Source: CAWFFV01 sp963814985 (GTDB lineage: Bacteria; Chloroflexota; Ktedonobacteria; Ktedonobacterales; Ktedonobacteraceae). From it: DNA of 64,000 bases. Made by a program: the position numbers and the translations under genes. Positions 47,117-56,522 of this stretch are shown in pieces. A model generated the notes under the pieces. The model saw only the letters and a list, made by a program, of their open reading frames with translations. It made no database searches and was not told where the DNA came from. Location: positions 62,001 to 126,000 of the forward strand of contig CAWFFV010000031.1 of assembly GCA_963814985.1 (NCBI GenBank), given 5' to 3'. The first letter of the stretch is position 1. The number at the start of each line of letters is the position of its first letter.

Positions 47117-49441
47117 ATGCAGGCCGAACAGCGACCCAAGTGGTCATCATCTTCACCAGTGGACTCCTCTGAGACGCAACAATCTGCACAGAATGGGGCA
47201 GGTGAGAGTGGGAATAAGGAAAGTGAAAAAATTGTCAGGGCAGCGCAGTTACCGGCGAACAGCCGGGCCGCCGCTGCACAACGACTGAATGATATTCCTG
47301 AGCGACCTGTCCCTGGTGTTTATTATCCTGTACCTCATCTACAAGCACACCCAACGGGTTGGCGTACAAAGCGCCACCTGAAACGAAAGAATCTCCGTCA
47401 GAGCAACCTGCGTTATGCTGCGGTGGAGCGCATCGGGACCCAGTGGACGATGTTGCCCATGGCATTAGGCTCCCTCATCGTTCTCATTGTCGCAGCCAGC
47501 ATGTTTGTTGGGCTGACCTCGTTTGTGGAAGCGACCCAGAATCGCTATGACCAGCAGGTCACGACACTGACAGACATTCTTCCCAAAGATAGTCTGAAGG
47601 CTTATGATGAGCATGGGGTCTTGCTCTACCAGGCTATCGACCAGGGCTTACAAACCAGTGAACCGTTATCGCAAATTTCACCACACCTCATACATGCCGA
47701 AATTGCTATTGAGGATCAGTACTTCTGGAACAATCCAGGCTATGATATCACCGGTATTGTGCGTGCAGCTATGGATGACTCGACGCATGGACAGGTGGTT
47801 TCAGGCGGAAGCACCATTACGCAGCAGTTAATCAAAAATGCCATTGTGGGTAATCAGACCACCATGACACGCAAACTGCAAGAGATCATACTGGCTCCTG
47901 CGGTAACTCGACAATTTACCAAAGAGCAGATACTCTCCATGTATCTCAATACAATTTATTATGGGGAGCAGGCCTACGGAGCTGATGCAGCAGCATTTAC
48001 CTATTTCAATTTGCAAGATAAACCCAACGCCTCTGCGGCCTCGCAACTAGATATTGCCCAGGCTGCGACGCTGGCTGGTATTCCCAGCTCGCCCTCTGCC
48101 CGAGACCCATTTTTGCACCCTAAAGCATCCCTGGCCCGTACGCAAGAGGTACTCAGGCAGATGTACTTGCAGGGCTATATCACACACCTGCAAGAAATGG
48201 TTGCCCTGGATGAGATACAACAACCAAAATTTCTACACCATGGCGTTATCAATAACAACCTCGCACCACATTTTATACGCTATGCGCTCAACGAGTTGGC
48301 GCAGGAATTGCACGTCAGAATTCCTGATCTGTCACGAGCAGGCCTGGTAGTCTCGACCACGCTCGACCTGAAACTACAAAACCAGGTGTTGAAGATTGCT
48401 CAGAATCACATTGCAGCACTGGCTAAGGCCCATAATATGTCCAATGCGGCAGTAGTGGTCATCGACTATCATACGGGAGCCATTCGTACACTGCTAGGAA
48501 ATATTGACCCTAATAGTCCTGTTGATGGAGCTTTTGACGTCGCTTCGCAAGGTTTCCGTCAACCTGGCTCGTCGTTTAAACCATTCATCTACGCTACCGC
48601 ATTTGCAAAAGGTGTCAGTCCTGGTACGCCTGTGCTGGACGGACCAGTTACTATACAGATGTGTTGTGGCCTTCCATCCTATTCACCGTCAAACTATGAT
48701 TTACGCTATCACGGGCTGATCACATACCGCTATGCTTTACAGAACTCTTTTAACATTCCTGCCGTCAAACTGCTGCTGCAGACTGGCGTTGATGACTCAC
48801 TGCATACAGCACAGACAATGGGTATTACCGACTACGAGGGAACACCGAACTATACAATGGTGCTGGGTTCCCTGAGCGTTCATCTGCTGGATGAGACTTC
48901 AGCCTATGGTGCCTTTGCCGATGGTGGGGTGAGTGTAGCCAAGCATGCGATCGATACGGTCAGAGATGTTAATGGGCATATCATTTTACAGGTTCAGCCC
49001 CTGGGTAAGGCTGTGATTAGCAAGCAAGTCGCTTTTATGATGACCAATGTCCTTAGTGACAATGTCGATCGTACCTATGAGTTTGGCAAATGTAGTGCGC
49101 TTTATCTGTATAGCAATACGCAGACCCAGTGTTACGAGGGCAACCCCGGTATGATCCGACCGTCCGCCGTCAAGACGGGAACATCTACCGATTTCCGTGA
49201 TAACTGGACGGTTGGTTACACCTCTGACCTGGTCGTAGGTGTGTGGGCTGGCAATAACAACAACACACCGATGGTAAATGTCACGGGTGTCGATGGTGCC
49301 GCTCCAATCTGGCATGATACCCTGCTATTGGCAGAGCAAGGCATGCCCGTCCAGAATTTTCCAGGTCCTCCTAAGGGCGTGGTGAAAAAGACTGTATCCT
49401 ATCCAGGCATTACGACCACCGACTGGTACCTGCAAAAGTAA
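47117..49441 (+). CDS. Class A penicillin-binding protein
   Basis: 774 residues. Basic cytoplasmic stretch, one membrane anchor (MALGSLIVLIVAASMFVGL, residues ~115-133). GT51 glycosyltransferase with AIEDQYFWNNPGYD, GGSTITQQLIKNAI and KEQILSMYLNTIYYG. Transpeptidase with SxxK in QPGSSFKPFIYA, SxN in LQNSFNIPAVK and KTG in VKTGTSTDFRDNWTVGYT. It polymerises and cross-links peptidoglycan outside the membrane. All catalytic motifs are intact. AGGAA precedes the ATG. Two repeat elements follow the gene. Confidence 0.95.
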   Translation: MQAEQRPKWSSSSPVDSSETQQSAQNGAGESGNKESEKIVRAAQLPANSRAAAAQRLNDIPERPVPGVYYPVPHLQAHPTGWRTKRHLKRKNLRQSNLRYAAVERIGTQWTMLPMALGSLIVLIVAASMFVGLTSFVEATQNRYDQQVTTLTDILPKDSLKAYDEHGVLLYQAIDQGLQTSEPLSQISPHLIHAEIAIEDQYFWNNPGYDITGIVRAAMDDSTHGQVVSGGSTITQQLIKNAIVGNQTTMTRKLQEIILAPAVTRQFTKEQILSMYLNTIYYGEQAYGADAAAFTYFNLQDKPNASAASQLDIAQAATLAGIPSSPSARDPFLHPKASLARTQEVLRQMYLQGYITHLQEMVALDEIQQPKFLHHGVINNNLAPHFIRYALNELAQELHVRIPDLSRAGLVVSTTLDLKLQNQVLKIAQNHIAALAKAHNMSNAAVVVIDYHTGAIRTLLGNIDPNSPVDGAFDVASQGFRQPGSSFKPFIYATAFAKGVSPGTPVLDGPVTIQMCCGLPSYSPSNYDLRYHGLITYRYALQNSFNIPAVKLLLQTGVDDSLHTAQTMGITDYEGTPNYTMVLGSLSVHLLDETSAYGAFADGGVSVAKHAIDTVRDVNGHIILQVQPLGKAVISKQVAFMMTNVLSDNVDRTYEFGKCSALYLYSNTQTQCYEGNPGMIRPSAVKTGTSTDFRDNWTVGYTSDLVVGVWAGNNNNTPMVNVTGVDGAAPIWHDTLLLAEQGMPVQNFPGPPKGVVKKTVSYPGITTTDWYLQK

Positions 49442-49443
49442 CG

Positions 49444-49595
49444 GTAACTATTCAGGTGTTCTCACCACCTGCGGTGGCTCGCCCTCGTTTTGTTGGCAGT
49501 GGCAGGGTTTGCGCCGCAAACCCTGCCACTGCCAACAAAACCTACGAAGCGCCTGTGGCGCTGAGGAATCTGGAAAAGGGGACCTGAATAGTTAC
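49444..49595. repeat. Palindromic MITE-like element, family R2 copy 2
   Basis: Same 14-bp termini GTAACTATTCAGGT / ACCTGAATAGTTAC as 39841-39988 and almost the same interior, over 152 bases. It starts 2 bases after the PBP stop codon and could form a very large hairpin in that mRNA. Confidence 0.87.
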
Positions 49596-49600
49596 TTCAT

Positions 49601-49763
49601 CTCGAATTTTTCGAACAAGCGTTCACACACTCCCAAGTGGCTTGAGAAGCGGGATTGTCAAGGGCGGTCAGCCCTTGACCGGGGCGCGAGGTGTCCCCGC
49701 AACATTTCTTTTTTCCTCGCACCGCCTGCGACGTCGCATAAAAGATGTAAAAAGAGTTACTCT
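49601..49763 (+). repeat. Intergenic repeat family R1, copy D (partial)
   Basis: CTCGAATTTTTCGAACAAG at the left, then GAGAAGCGGGATTGTCAAGG, CCCTTGACCGGGGCGCGAGG and CGCACCGCCTGCG. The right third, present in copies A-C, is missing; the element ends against the 3' end of the ybjQ-like gene. Confidence 0.72.
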
Positions 49764-50041
49764 ATCTTTACGCCTGTCCCAGTGATAATGATCTTATGAT
49801 GCGATCCAGGTATGCCTCCACCAACAACCGTACAGGGTTGTGTCTGGATATTGATGACAGCATCCGCACCTATATGTGCGGCTTGTTGCGCCAACTCGGT
49901 GAAAGCATTATGAAGATCTTTTGTTTCAGGATCAGAGGAAACAAAGACAATGCCTATCGTATGATAGGTCTTTCCTGGAAGATGCAGATCTGATAAAGTT
50001 GAAAGCAGCATAACGAAAGGATTCCTTTCTATAGCATCCAT
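49757..50041 (-). CDS. YbjQ/UPF0145 family protein
   Basis: 94 residues. TYHTIGIVFVSSDPE, LAQQAAHIGADAVINIQTQ and HHKIIITGTGVKI match the small YbjQ fold, a pentameric beta-rich protein sometimes called a heavy-metal-binding domain, function unproven. GGGAGG lies 4 bases before the ATG at 50041. An alternative ATG at 50011 (MLLSTLSDLHL) has a small hairpin upstream. Confidence 0.78.
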   Translation of the reverse strand: MDAIERNPFVMLLSTLSDLHLPGKTYHTIGIVFVSSDPETKDLHNAFTELAQQAAHIGADAVINIQTQPCTVVGGGIPGSHHKIIITGTGVKIE

Positions 50042-50243
50042 CCTCCCAAACCAGGTAACAGCGAGTCAACGATGACCTCGTTAGATTCATCATACCGCAT
50101 AGGTTCAAGCACATGTGTATTTGCGATGGAGCTAACATGTTTGCTTCAGAGAATAGGGATTGCCCGTACTGCTATGGTGTGCTACACTGACATTAGATAC
50201 TTCAACGAGGAACTTTCTTTTTTTTCTTCTAACGGAGCCTATT

Positions 50244-51812
50244 ATGTCCTGGTCCCAGGCACAACGGTCAGAGGATTTACATGACCAAATGACCATTCTC
50301 GTAGGTAGTGCCATTCGTATGTTACGTGGTGAATCTGGTGTCTTCGTCGTCTCGAACGAGGCGTTCGATCCGCAAAGTAGTGCTGAATATACGCCGTATC
50401 GGCTGAGCGAGTCAACCTTGCAGTTGCTCCTGGCATCTGTACAAGAGGGAGTACAACCCAACTCCCTCCATCCGCTGATAAGCGAGTCTGTCTCACCTGT
50501 ACTGGCTATACAGCTTGGCATTGATGAAGATATAGCACATAACATTGAGCGTTGTTCTCTCGTCTTGTACGATCTGATGGGGCAGCTAGGTGTACTGCAT
50601 TTACTGAGGTCCGCACGTGCTTGCTTTGAGGATGCTGAGGGGGGAAAAGCAAGCATGCTTCCCCTGTTTATTGCTCAACTGGCGACTGGTTTGCGCTTTG
50701 CCTTGCAATCGCAATCACTGGTGAGAGAGCAGGGAAGGTTTGCGGCCATTTTTCAATATAGTGCGGAGGGTATCCTTATCGTCGATACGGCCTTGCGCAT
50801 TACCGATTTTAATCCCGCGATGGAACACCTGACCGGATGGCGTGAAAGTGAAGTCCTGGGACGTTTCGACTTTGAAGTATTACGTCCCAAAGATCGTCAA
50901 GGCAATGATCTGGGTTTGCAGGACTCGCCAATCCTGCAAGCTTTTGCAGGTCAGGTGGTTGTTAATCGTGACATTGTCATTTGTGCACGAGATGGACAGC
51001 GCATCGATGTCTGTGTTACGGCCTCATGTGTGCGTTCTGTCAGAGGAGAACCAATGAATGGTATTCTCAATGTGCGTGATGTGAGTGATGAACGTGCACA
51101 AGAGGAGCAACGTTCGCGGTTTATTTCTGTCATCTCGCATGAACTGCAAACGCCCATCGCTATTATTAAAGGCTATGCTTCGACGCTGGCGCGCATGAGT
51201 ACGAAGCTTGATCCCAAAGCCTTGCGTTCTCGATTGATGGCTGTAGAGGAAGAGGCGGATCGCTTAAATAAACTCGTGGGAAATTTGCTCTATGCGTCAC
51301 GCATTCAGGCGGGCGGTTTGCAAATGGATATTGCTGCATTGGATCTGCTACCTCTGATTCAAGGGATGGCGCGTCGCCTCAAAGCTCAGCATCCAGGGAT
51401 TACGGTAACGCTAGTGATGCCACCGCATTTGCCAACGGTAATGGCCGATAGGGATCGCATCGAAGAGGTGTTGCAGAACCTGCTGGATAACGCTGTGAAA
51501 TACTCACCTGAGCGGCGTTCTCTGTCTGTTGCCTGTCGTGCTACTGGTGAAGAGGTGATAATCAGTGTGAGTGACACTGGAATGGGTATTTCGTTGCGCG
51601 ACCAGGAGCAGATTTTTGAACGCTTCCATCGGGTTGGTAATCCTCTGGCACAGGCAACGCTGGGCGCTGGCCTGGGGTTATATATTTGTCGTGCAATCGT
51701 TGAGGCGCACGCAGGACGTATCTGGGTGGAAAGTACCCTGCGTCAAGGTTCGACATTTTCGTTTAGTTTACCACGTGAGGAGAAAGCTCATTTACCGATG
51801 GTGGTGTTTTAA
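50244..51812 (+). CDS. PAS sensor histidine kinase of a two-component pair
   Basis: 522 residues, no membrane segment. The first ~185 residues are a GAF-like region by size, not clearly recognised. A PAS domain follows (FAAIFQYSAEGILIVDTALR to NGILNVRDVSDERA), then HisKA with RFISVISHELQTPIAII and HATPase_c with NLLDNAVKYSPE, SDTGMGIS and GAGLGLYICRAI. The ATG at 50244 follows CGGAG. Its stop is 2 bases before the response regulator start, so the pair is certain. Confidence 0.92.
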   Translation: MSWSQAQRSEDLHDQMTILVGSAIRMLRGESGVFVVSNEAFDPQSSAEYTPYRLSESTLQLLLASVQEGVQPNSLHPLISESVSPVLAIQLGIDEDIAHNIERCSLVLYDLMGQLGVLHLLRSARACFEDAEGGKASMLPLFIAQLATGLRFALQSQSLVREQGRFAAIFQYSAEGILIVDTALRITDFNPAMEHLTGWRESEVLGRFDFEVLRPKDRQGNDLGLQDSPILQAFAGQVVVNRDIVICARDGQRIDVCVTASCVRSVRGEPMNGILNVRDVSDERAQEEQRSRFISVISHELQTPIAIIKGYASTLARMSTKLDPKALRSRLMAVEEEADRLNKLVGNLLYASRIQAGGLQMDIAALDLLPLIQGMARRLKAQHPGITVTLVMPPHLPTVMADRDRIEEVLQNLLDNAVKYSPERRSLSVACRATGEEVIISVSDTGMGISLRDQEQIFERFHRVGNPLAQATLGAGLGLYICRAIVEAHAGRIWVESTLRQGSTFSFSLPREEKAHLPMVVF

Positions 51813-51814
51813 AA

Positions 51815-52537
51815 ATGGAAAAGGAAGCATTTGATCAGCGAGACATGACTATTTTGATTGTGGATGATGAAGCACGGATTCGCGATTTTGTGCGTATGAA
51901 CCTGGAACTGGAAAACTATCGAGTGATCGAGGCCAGTAATGGTTTGGAAGCTATCAATGAACTACGCGAAAATCTTCCTGATCTCGTCGTCCTGGATGTG
52001 ATGATGCCAGAGATGGACGGCTTTGAGACGTTGCGAGCAATTCGAGAGGTTTCAACAGTACCCGTTATCATGCTCACTGTTCGCCAGAATGAGCCTGATC
52101 GCATACGTGGATTGGACCTTGGGGCCGATGATTATATGGCAAAGCCTTTTAGTCCTCGCGAACTGCTTTCACGGATTCGGGCACTCCTGCGACGCTCATT
52201 GATGCCACCGCCCACGCGCAAAACTGAGATCGTCGTTGACCCGGATTTGAAGATTGATTTCTCACGCCGGGAAGTGATCGTACGTGGAGAAAAAGTGGTG
52301 CTGCGGCCTACAGAATATCGTCTGCTGTATCATCTGGTGAATAATGCTGGTCGTTTACTAACCCATGAAACATTACTCTCTAAGGTCTGGGGACGTGAAT
52401 ATCGCGATGAGGCGCATTATTTACGCTTGTATATCACCTATTTACGACAAAAGATTGAGAAAGATCCAGCACACCCAAAATATATTCTGACAGAACGTGG
52501 TGTAGGATATCGTTTCAAAGAGTTAGAGGGATTTTAG
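51815..52537 (+). CDS. OmpR/PhoB-type response regulator
   Basis: 240 residues. Receiver domain with LIVDDEARIRDFV, phospho-Asp in VVLDVMMPEMDGFE and Lys in MAKPFSPRELLSRI. C-terminal winged helix with VVLRPTEYRLLYHLVNNAG and LYITYLRQKIEKDP. It is the partner of the kinase immediately upstream. A URO-D family gene follows after 25 bases and may be in the same operon. Confidence 0.95.
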   Translation: MEKEAFDQRDMTILIVDDEARIRDFVRMNLELENYRVIEASNGLEAINELRENLPDLVVLDVMMPEMDGFETLRAIREVSTVPVIMLTVRQNEPDRIRGLDLGADDYMAKPFSPRELLSRIRALLRRSLMPPPTRKTEIVVDPDLKIDFSRREVIVRGEKVVLRPTEYRLLYHLVNNAGRLLTHETLLSKVWGREYRDEAHYLRLYITYLRQKIEKDPAHPKYILTERGVGYRFKELEGF

Positions 52538-52562
52538 CAGGACAGGAAAGGATGCATATTGA

Positions 52563-53552
52563 ATGAATAAGAAGGAACGCGTAGATGCAGCGTTGCGTGG
52601 TGAGCAGGTTGATCGTGTACCTGTGAGTTTGTGGGGACATAATTATGAGCGCGAGTGGAGTGTTCAGACGTTTACTGAAGCAATGATTGAAAACTTTACG
52701 CGCTATGATTGGGATTTTATGAAAGTGAACCCGCGTGCCTCTTACCATGTTGAAGGGTGGGGAGCGAAATACCGTCCCTCTGGAGAAAAGTATAAAGGGT
52801 CAATTTTTGAAGATACTCCCCTCAAGAGTGCCGCTGATTGGAAGCGTATTCGTCCCCTGGAACCAGATCACGGTGCATTGGGCGAACAATTGCGTGCCTT
52901 ACAACTGATCAATCATGCTGTGGGCTTCGAGGCCTACTTTGTACAGACCATTTTTTGTCCTCTAGGGGTGGCAAGATATCTTGTCGGGAATAAAATTGAG
53001 CCTGTGTTACAAACAATTCGCGAAGATCGTTCTGCCATGCATGCTGCCTTGCGTGTGATTACCGAGACGTTTACGGCCTATGCGATTGCTTGCCTGGAAC
53101 AGGGAGCGAGCGGCATCTTTTATGCAACGAACAGTTGGGCTAGCGAAGGTATGTTGACTGCTGACCAGTATCATGAGTTTGGTGAGCAATACGACCTGGA
53201 ATTCCTGGATGCTATTAAAAGCCGGAGCAAGTTCAATATTCTGCATAATTGTGGCTCGCGGATCTACTTTGATCTGCTGGCCTCGTATCCTGTACATGCC
53301 ATTAGTTGGGCAGCGACTATGGAGGGCAATCCTGACCTGCGTGAGGGTAAGATGCGCTCTGGTAAAGCCGTGATGGGTGGTATTAGCGAACAAACGGTCC
53401 TCAAGAGTGGTTCACCCGCTCAGGTGCAGGAAGAGGTTGCAAAGGCACTGGAACTGACAGGAGGGAAACATTTCTTGCTTGCTTCCGGCTGTGCGGTACC
53501 ACCAGAGATTCCGGGGAAGAATGTTGAAGCCATTCGACGTATGTTGTCTTGA
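52563..53552 (+). CDS. Uroporphyrinogen-decarboxylase family protein (MtaA/CmuA-like)
   Basis: 329 residues, URO-D barrel. RVDAALRGEQVDRVPVSLWG replaces the HemE substrate-binding stretch (PVWxMRQAGR), which argues against HemE. FNILHNCGSRIYFDLL and FLLASGCAVPPEIPGKN supply His and Cys residues that bind zinc in MtaA/CmuA-type methyltransferases. It probably transfers a methyl group from or to a corrinoid or thiol; no corrinoid protein gene is adjacent. It is likely co-transcribed with the two-component genes. Confidence 0.85.
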   Translation: MNKKERVDAALRGEQVDRVPVSLWGHNYEREWSVQTFTEAMIENFTRYDWDFMKVNPRASYHVEGWGAKYRPSGEKYKGSIFEDTPLKSAADWKRIRPLEPDHGALGEQLRALQLINHAVGFEAYFVQTIFCPLGVARYLVGNKIEPVLQTIREDRSAMHAALRVITETFTAYAIACLEQGASGIFYATNSWASEGMLTADQYHEFGEQYDLEFLDAIKSRSKFNILHNCGSRIYFDLLASYPVHAISWAATMEGNPDLREGKMRSGKAVMGGISEQTVLKSGSPAQVQEEVAKALELTGGKHFLLASGCAVPPEIPGKNVEAIRRMLS

Positions 53553-53685
53553 CACTGACTAAAACATTCGTTATACTCACACGTGACTTCCCGCAGAGTC
53601 GTTACTCTGTGGTTTTTCGTGGGTTGTGAAGCATCAGAGCCACAAAATGTTGTATAGTACATTCTAATATGTAGGAGACCGCGCA

Positions 53686-53736
53686 TAACACCCATGTAGC
53701 AAGATCGGACCGGGACTGACTTACATGGGCGTGTTA
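53686..53736 (+). other. Hairpin in the leader of the Nudix operon
   Basis: TAACACCCATGTA at 53686 pairs with TACATGGGCGTGTTA at 53722-53736 apart from a bulge, enclosing a 23-base loop containing GGACCGGGACTGAC. Upstream is TTGTATAGTACATTCTAATAT. It may be a terminator of the URO-D gene or a leader structure of the Nudix gene; no U tract follows. Confidence 0.4.
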
Positions 53737-53825
53737 AAGTGCACACATCCTCTACAAATGTGGAGTGAAGCCGGGATACTCGCGCCGCACTTTTTCGATG
53801 GCATAGAGAGGGTACATCGCGAGAA

Positions 53826-54362
53826 ATGGAGCGATATCGAACAATGCGGGCTTATTCAGCGGGTGGCGTCGTTTTTCGCCTTGCTCCAATGAGTTCTCCT
53901 GAGAACAATTTCCTGGTAGAACACTATAAACTGGAGCCAGGTACCCCTGGTTTGGAAGACATGGTTTCCATGGAAGTGGTCCTGGTAGGACGTAGCCATG
54001 CTGGTATCTGGGCCTTACCGAAAGGCACGCCCCAATCTGGCGAAACGATTGAGCAAGTAGCAGTGCGTGAAGCACAGGAGGAAACAGGCCTACAAGTTCG
54101 CTTGATTGCCTACATCGGAAGTATCTCGTACTCCTTTGTGCGTGATCAGGTACGTTACCACAAACAGGTGCGACACTTCTTGTTGGAAGCCATCGGCGGT
54201 GATACCGCGATGCATGACCATGAATATGATCTGGTGGAGTGGTTTCCTCTTCCTGAGGCCTGTCGTCGCCTTACTTATCAGAATGAGGTCAATATCCTGT
54301 ACCAGGCTGAAGAGATGCTACAGCGTTGGTTGCAGTATCAGCACAAAGAAGTACAGAAATAG
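53826..54362 (+). CDS. Nudix hydrolase
   Basis: 178 residues. Complete Nudix box, GTPQSGETIEQVAVREAQEE followed by TGLQV (G-x5-E-x7-R-E-x2-E-E-x-G-U), after AYSAGGVVFR. It has a ~20-residue insertion before the box (SSPENNFLVEHYKLEPGTPG). The substrate, some nucleoside diphosphate derivative, is not identifiable. The start at 53826 has only a weak GAGAA; the ATG at 53844 is an alternative. A small membrane protein gene follows after 4 bases. Confidence 0.9.
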   Translation: MERYRTMRAYSAGGVVFRLAPMSSPENNFLVEHYKLEPGTPGLEDMVSMEVVLVGRSHAGIWALPKGTPQSGETIEQVAVREAQEETGLQVRLIAYIGSISYSFVRDQVRYHKQVRHFLLEAIGGDTAMHDHEYDLVEWFPLPEACRRLTYQNEVNILYQAEEMLQRWLQYQHKEVQK

Positions 54363-54366
54363 CCTT

Positions 54367-54705
54367 ATGCAGAAACAGCCGCATTACACGCTTATCCGTC
54401 GTATTCTCTTTCCCTATAGCGGGGAAGAGCCGCTTACACGTATGCAGGGCTTGCGTGTTATTCTCACATGGGGATTGTCGTTTTCTTTTTCTATGACACT
54501 TTGCACAATGACCATTGCCATGGCAGGCCTGTTTCCCTGGCATAGAACAGTGTTGCTGCTCCTGATCGCCTTTCTTTCGGGGGTAGCCATCTTTGGTATG
54601 TTGGGCTGGGTGGTTGTCAGCATGAGTAACCGCGCTGCTCGGATTTTCCAGAAGCGGCAAGCTGCAAAAACCAGCAGTACCAATGGAGGTAGGTATGGAT
54701 CTTAG
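54367..54705 (+). CDS. Small membrane protein, two helices
   Basis: 112 residues starting MQKQPHYTLIRRILFPYSGE. Two hydrophobic helices, GLSFSFSMTLCTMTIAMAGL and LLLLIAFLSGVAIFGMLGWV, with a basic C-terminal tail. No recognised family. It is 4 bases after the Nudix stop and overlaps the MEDS gene start, so all three are one operon. Confidence 0.65.
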   Translation: MQKQPHYTLIRRILFPYSGEEPLTRMQGLRVILTWGLSFSFSMTLCTMTIAMAGLFPWHRTVLLLLIAFLSGVAIFGMLGWVVVSMSNRAARIFQKRQAAKTSSTNGGRYGS

Positions 54706-55348
54706 TGTTGAAGGTAAATCGGAGCGTATTCCCTCTGGCTCGCATATCTGCCAGCTGTATAGTAAAGTGATAGAGATACCTGGCGTGACTGCACGCCTCT
54801 TAAGGGTGGGACTCTCGCTTTCGGAGAAGTGTCTCTTTGCAGCATCTCCCACTCAAGTCAAGGAGCTACGCGAGGAATTACGAAAATTACAGGTGGATGT
54901 GGATGAGTTGATTGCATCGGGGCAATTGGTCTTGTATGAGGAGCGGGAGATCTTTTTGGCAAATGGGAAGCGATTCGATCCCTACTTTTTGCTTTCCTCT
55001 CACCAGACGTTTATTGCGCAGGCACTGCGTGAAGGATGGCAGGCAGTCCGCATCTCTATTGATATGACCTGGCTGGCGAAAGATCTTGCAACTCCTGAAC
55101 AGATTCTCAAGTATGAGGCAGCTTCGGACGCTGTGTTTACCTTCCAGGAAGCTCCTATCATCGCCTTAATGCACTATGACCATAGCAAGTTGGTACCAAG
55201 TCTGGTGGTGGAGATGCTCAAGTTACATCCTATCTCCGTTGTTGGTAAGTACATTAAGCGCAATCCCCATTATTTGAACTCAGAGCAATATATGCTCAAA
55301 ATTCTACGTATCAATAAGGAAAAAGCGAATAACCCTCCCCCATCATAA
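54695..55348 (+). CDS. MEDS domain protein (DcmR-type sensor), stand-alone
   Basis: 217 residues. GSHICQLYSKVIEIPGVTAR, then LRVGLSLSEKCLFAASPTQV, and a distal ALMHYDHSKLVPSLVVEML follow the MEDS pattern also found at the N-terminus of the kinase at 12146. No output domain is fused. The ATG at 54695 follows GGAGG with a 5-base spacer and lies inside the preceding gene's last codons, so translation is coupled. The last codons run into a very long hairpin. Confidence 0.8.
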   Translation: MDLSVEGKSERIPSGSHICQLYSKVIEIPGVTARLLRVGLSLSEKCLFAASPTQVKELREELRKLQVDVDELIASGQLVLYEEREIFLANGKRFDPYFLLSSHQTFIAQALREGWQAVRISIDMTWLAKDLATPEQILKYEAASDAVFTFQEAPIIALMHYDHSKLVPSLVVEMLKLHPISVVGKYIKRNPHYLNSEQYMLKILRINKEKANNPPPS

Positions 55349-55396
55349 AGAATTGGAACATCTCATGGATGTTCCAATTCTTTATGATGGGGAGGG
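55333..55396. terminator. 29-bp stem bidirectional terminator
   Basis: CCCTCCCC-ATCATAAAGAATTGGAACATC pairs with its complement ending GGGGAGGG over a 5-base loop, one bulged C. It sits between convergent genes and includes the MEDS stop codon in its left arm. Confidence 0.8.
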
Positions 55397-55413
55397 TCGA
55401 TACTCCATTACAG

Positions 55414-56385
55414 TTACGAGTTAAATAGATTGCCCAAGTTGATATTGCTCTGGCCGCCGGCCTGTTGAGCACCCTCGGGAGCGGGTGGATGGTAAGTCAT
55501 CGATTGGATACCAACGCGACCAGGGCCAGTGAAGCGGTTTAGAATGATCGATGCACCAGCCAGCAGGCCTCCGATAGCGCCCAGAATGCCACCTCCGCGC
55601 TGTGAACCTGCCACTGTGGTGACCGTCATCTGAACGGACGGGTCCTTCCAGAGCCAGGCACCTGGCTCTATATCCAGTGTTTCACCGGGAGCCAGCATCT
55701 TCTCAAAGACGTTGCCATAGCCGTGCAGCAGGAGTAAACCTTCCCCTCCACGTGCTGTGAACTGGTCAACGAATAAGCCTGTACGACTTAAGAGGATGTT
55801 GGAGGCACCCTGAACAAAGGTAAAGCCGTAATCGACGTTACCTGTCGCAACGAGAAATTGATGTTCACGTACCTCCACCATCTGGCCTGGTTGGAGACGG
55901 AGGGCTACAATCTGGCCGACTGAGTCGCGGGAAAAGGCTATGTTACCTGGTCCCTGGGCCTCACTGATGAAGATTTGCAGGCCTGCAAAGAGGCGTTTCG
56001 CTGCTCCCTTGATTGACTTAAAGCCAATTTGTACGCCCGGGTGTTTCCAGAGAAGAATATGGTGCTCGAAGTAGATGGGCATCTGATTTCCCAACATAAT
56101 ATCGACAACGGGCACAAGTTCACCTTCAATGGAAACCGTCAGATCCGCGACGCGTAACGGTCCCTTGGGGTTGTGTTGCTCTGCTTTAGGGACAGCATTC
56201 CCAAAGATGCTATTGGAGTATTCTTCATACTGGTTGGGAGGCACATAGGCCCCCTGGGGGGGAGCCCCATATGGTGCCCCTTGTGGTTGTGGTGGGGGCG
56301 TCTGGCTAACTGGCATGGGCGCGCCACAGACCCCACAGAATTTTATTCCGTCCGCGACCTGGTTTTGACAACGAGGACAATTCAT
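55414..56385 (-). CDS. Zinc-ribbon AIM24 family protein
   Basis: 323 residues. N-terminal zinc ribbon CPRCQNQVADGIKFCGVCG, a Pro/Gln-rich linker (residues ~25-55), then an AIM24/TerD-like beta domain: QGPGNIAFSRDSVGQIVAL, NVDYGFTFVQGASNILLSR, GLLLLHGYGNVFEKML, and a Gly-rich GGGILGAIGGLLAGAS. Bacterial AIM24 proteins have no proven role; the mitochondrial one organises inner-membrane complexes. Its GAGATCG-type ribosome site and start at 56385 are clear. Confidence 0.85.
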   Translation of the reverse strand: MNCPRCQNQVADGIKFCGVCGAPMPVSQTPPPQPQGAPYGAPPQGAYVPPNQYEEYSNSIFGNAVPKAEQHNPKGPLRVADLTVSIEGELVPVVDIMLGNQMPIYFEHHILLWKHPGVQIGFKSIKGAAKRLFAGLQIFISEAQGPGNIAFSRDSVGQIVALRLQPGQMVEVREHQFLVATGNVDYGFTFVQGASNILLSRTGLFVDQFTARGGEGLLLLHGYGNVFEKMLAPGETLDIEPGAWLWKDPSVQMTVTTVAGSQRGGGILGAIGGLLAGASIILNRFTGPGRVGIQSMTYHPPAPEGAQQAGGQSNINLGNLFNS

Positions 56386-56522
56386 ATTTCGATCTCCTTT
56401 GAAGGATTTGACATTGATCTAGATGCCATTCATCAGCTTGATAATAGCAGTATTTAGTCGAATCTACAAGGGGTTGTGGCTCTTTCCAGATTTCTCAGCG
56501 CCTACAGCGCTTCGCAGGCCAT

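Noticed and set aside
52563..53552. Uroporphyrinogen decarboxylase HemE
   Set aside because: The substrate-binding PVWxMRQAGR stretch is absent and His/Cys metal ligands of MtaA/CmuA relatives are present.
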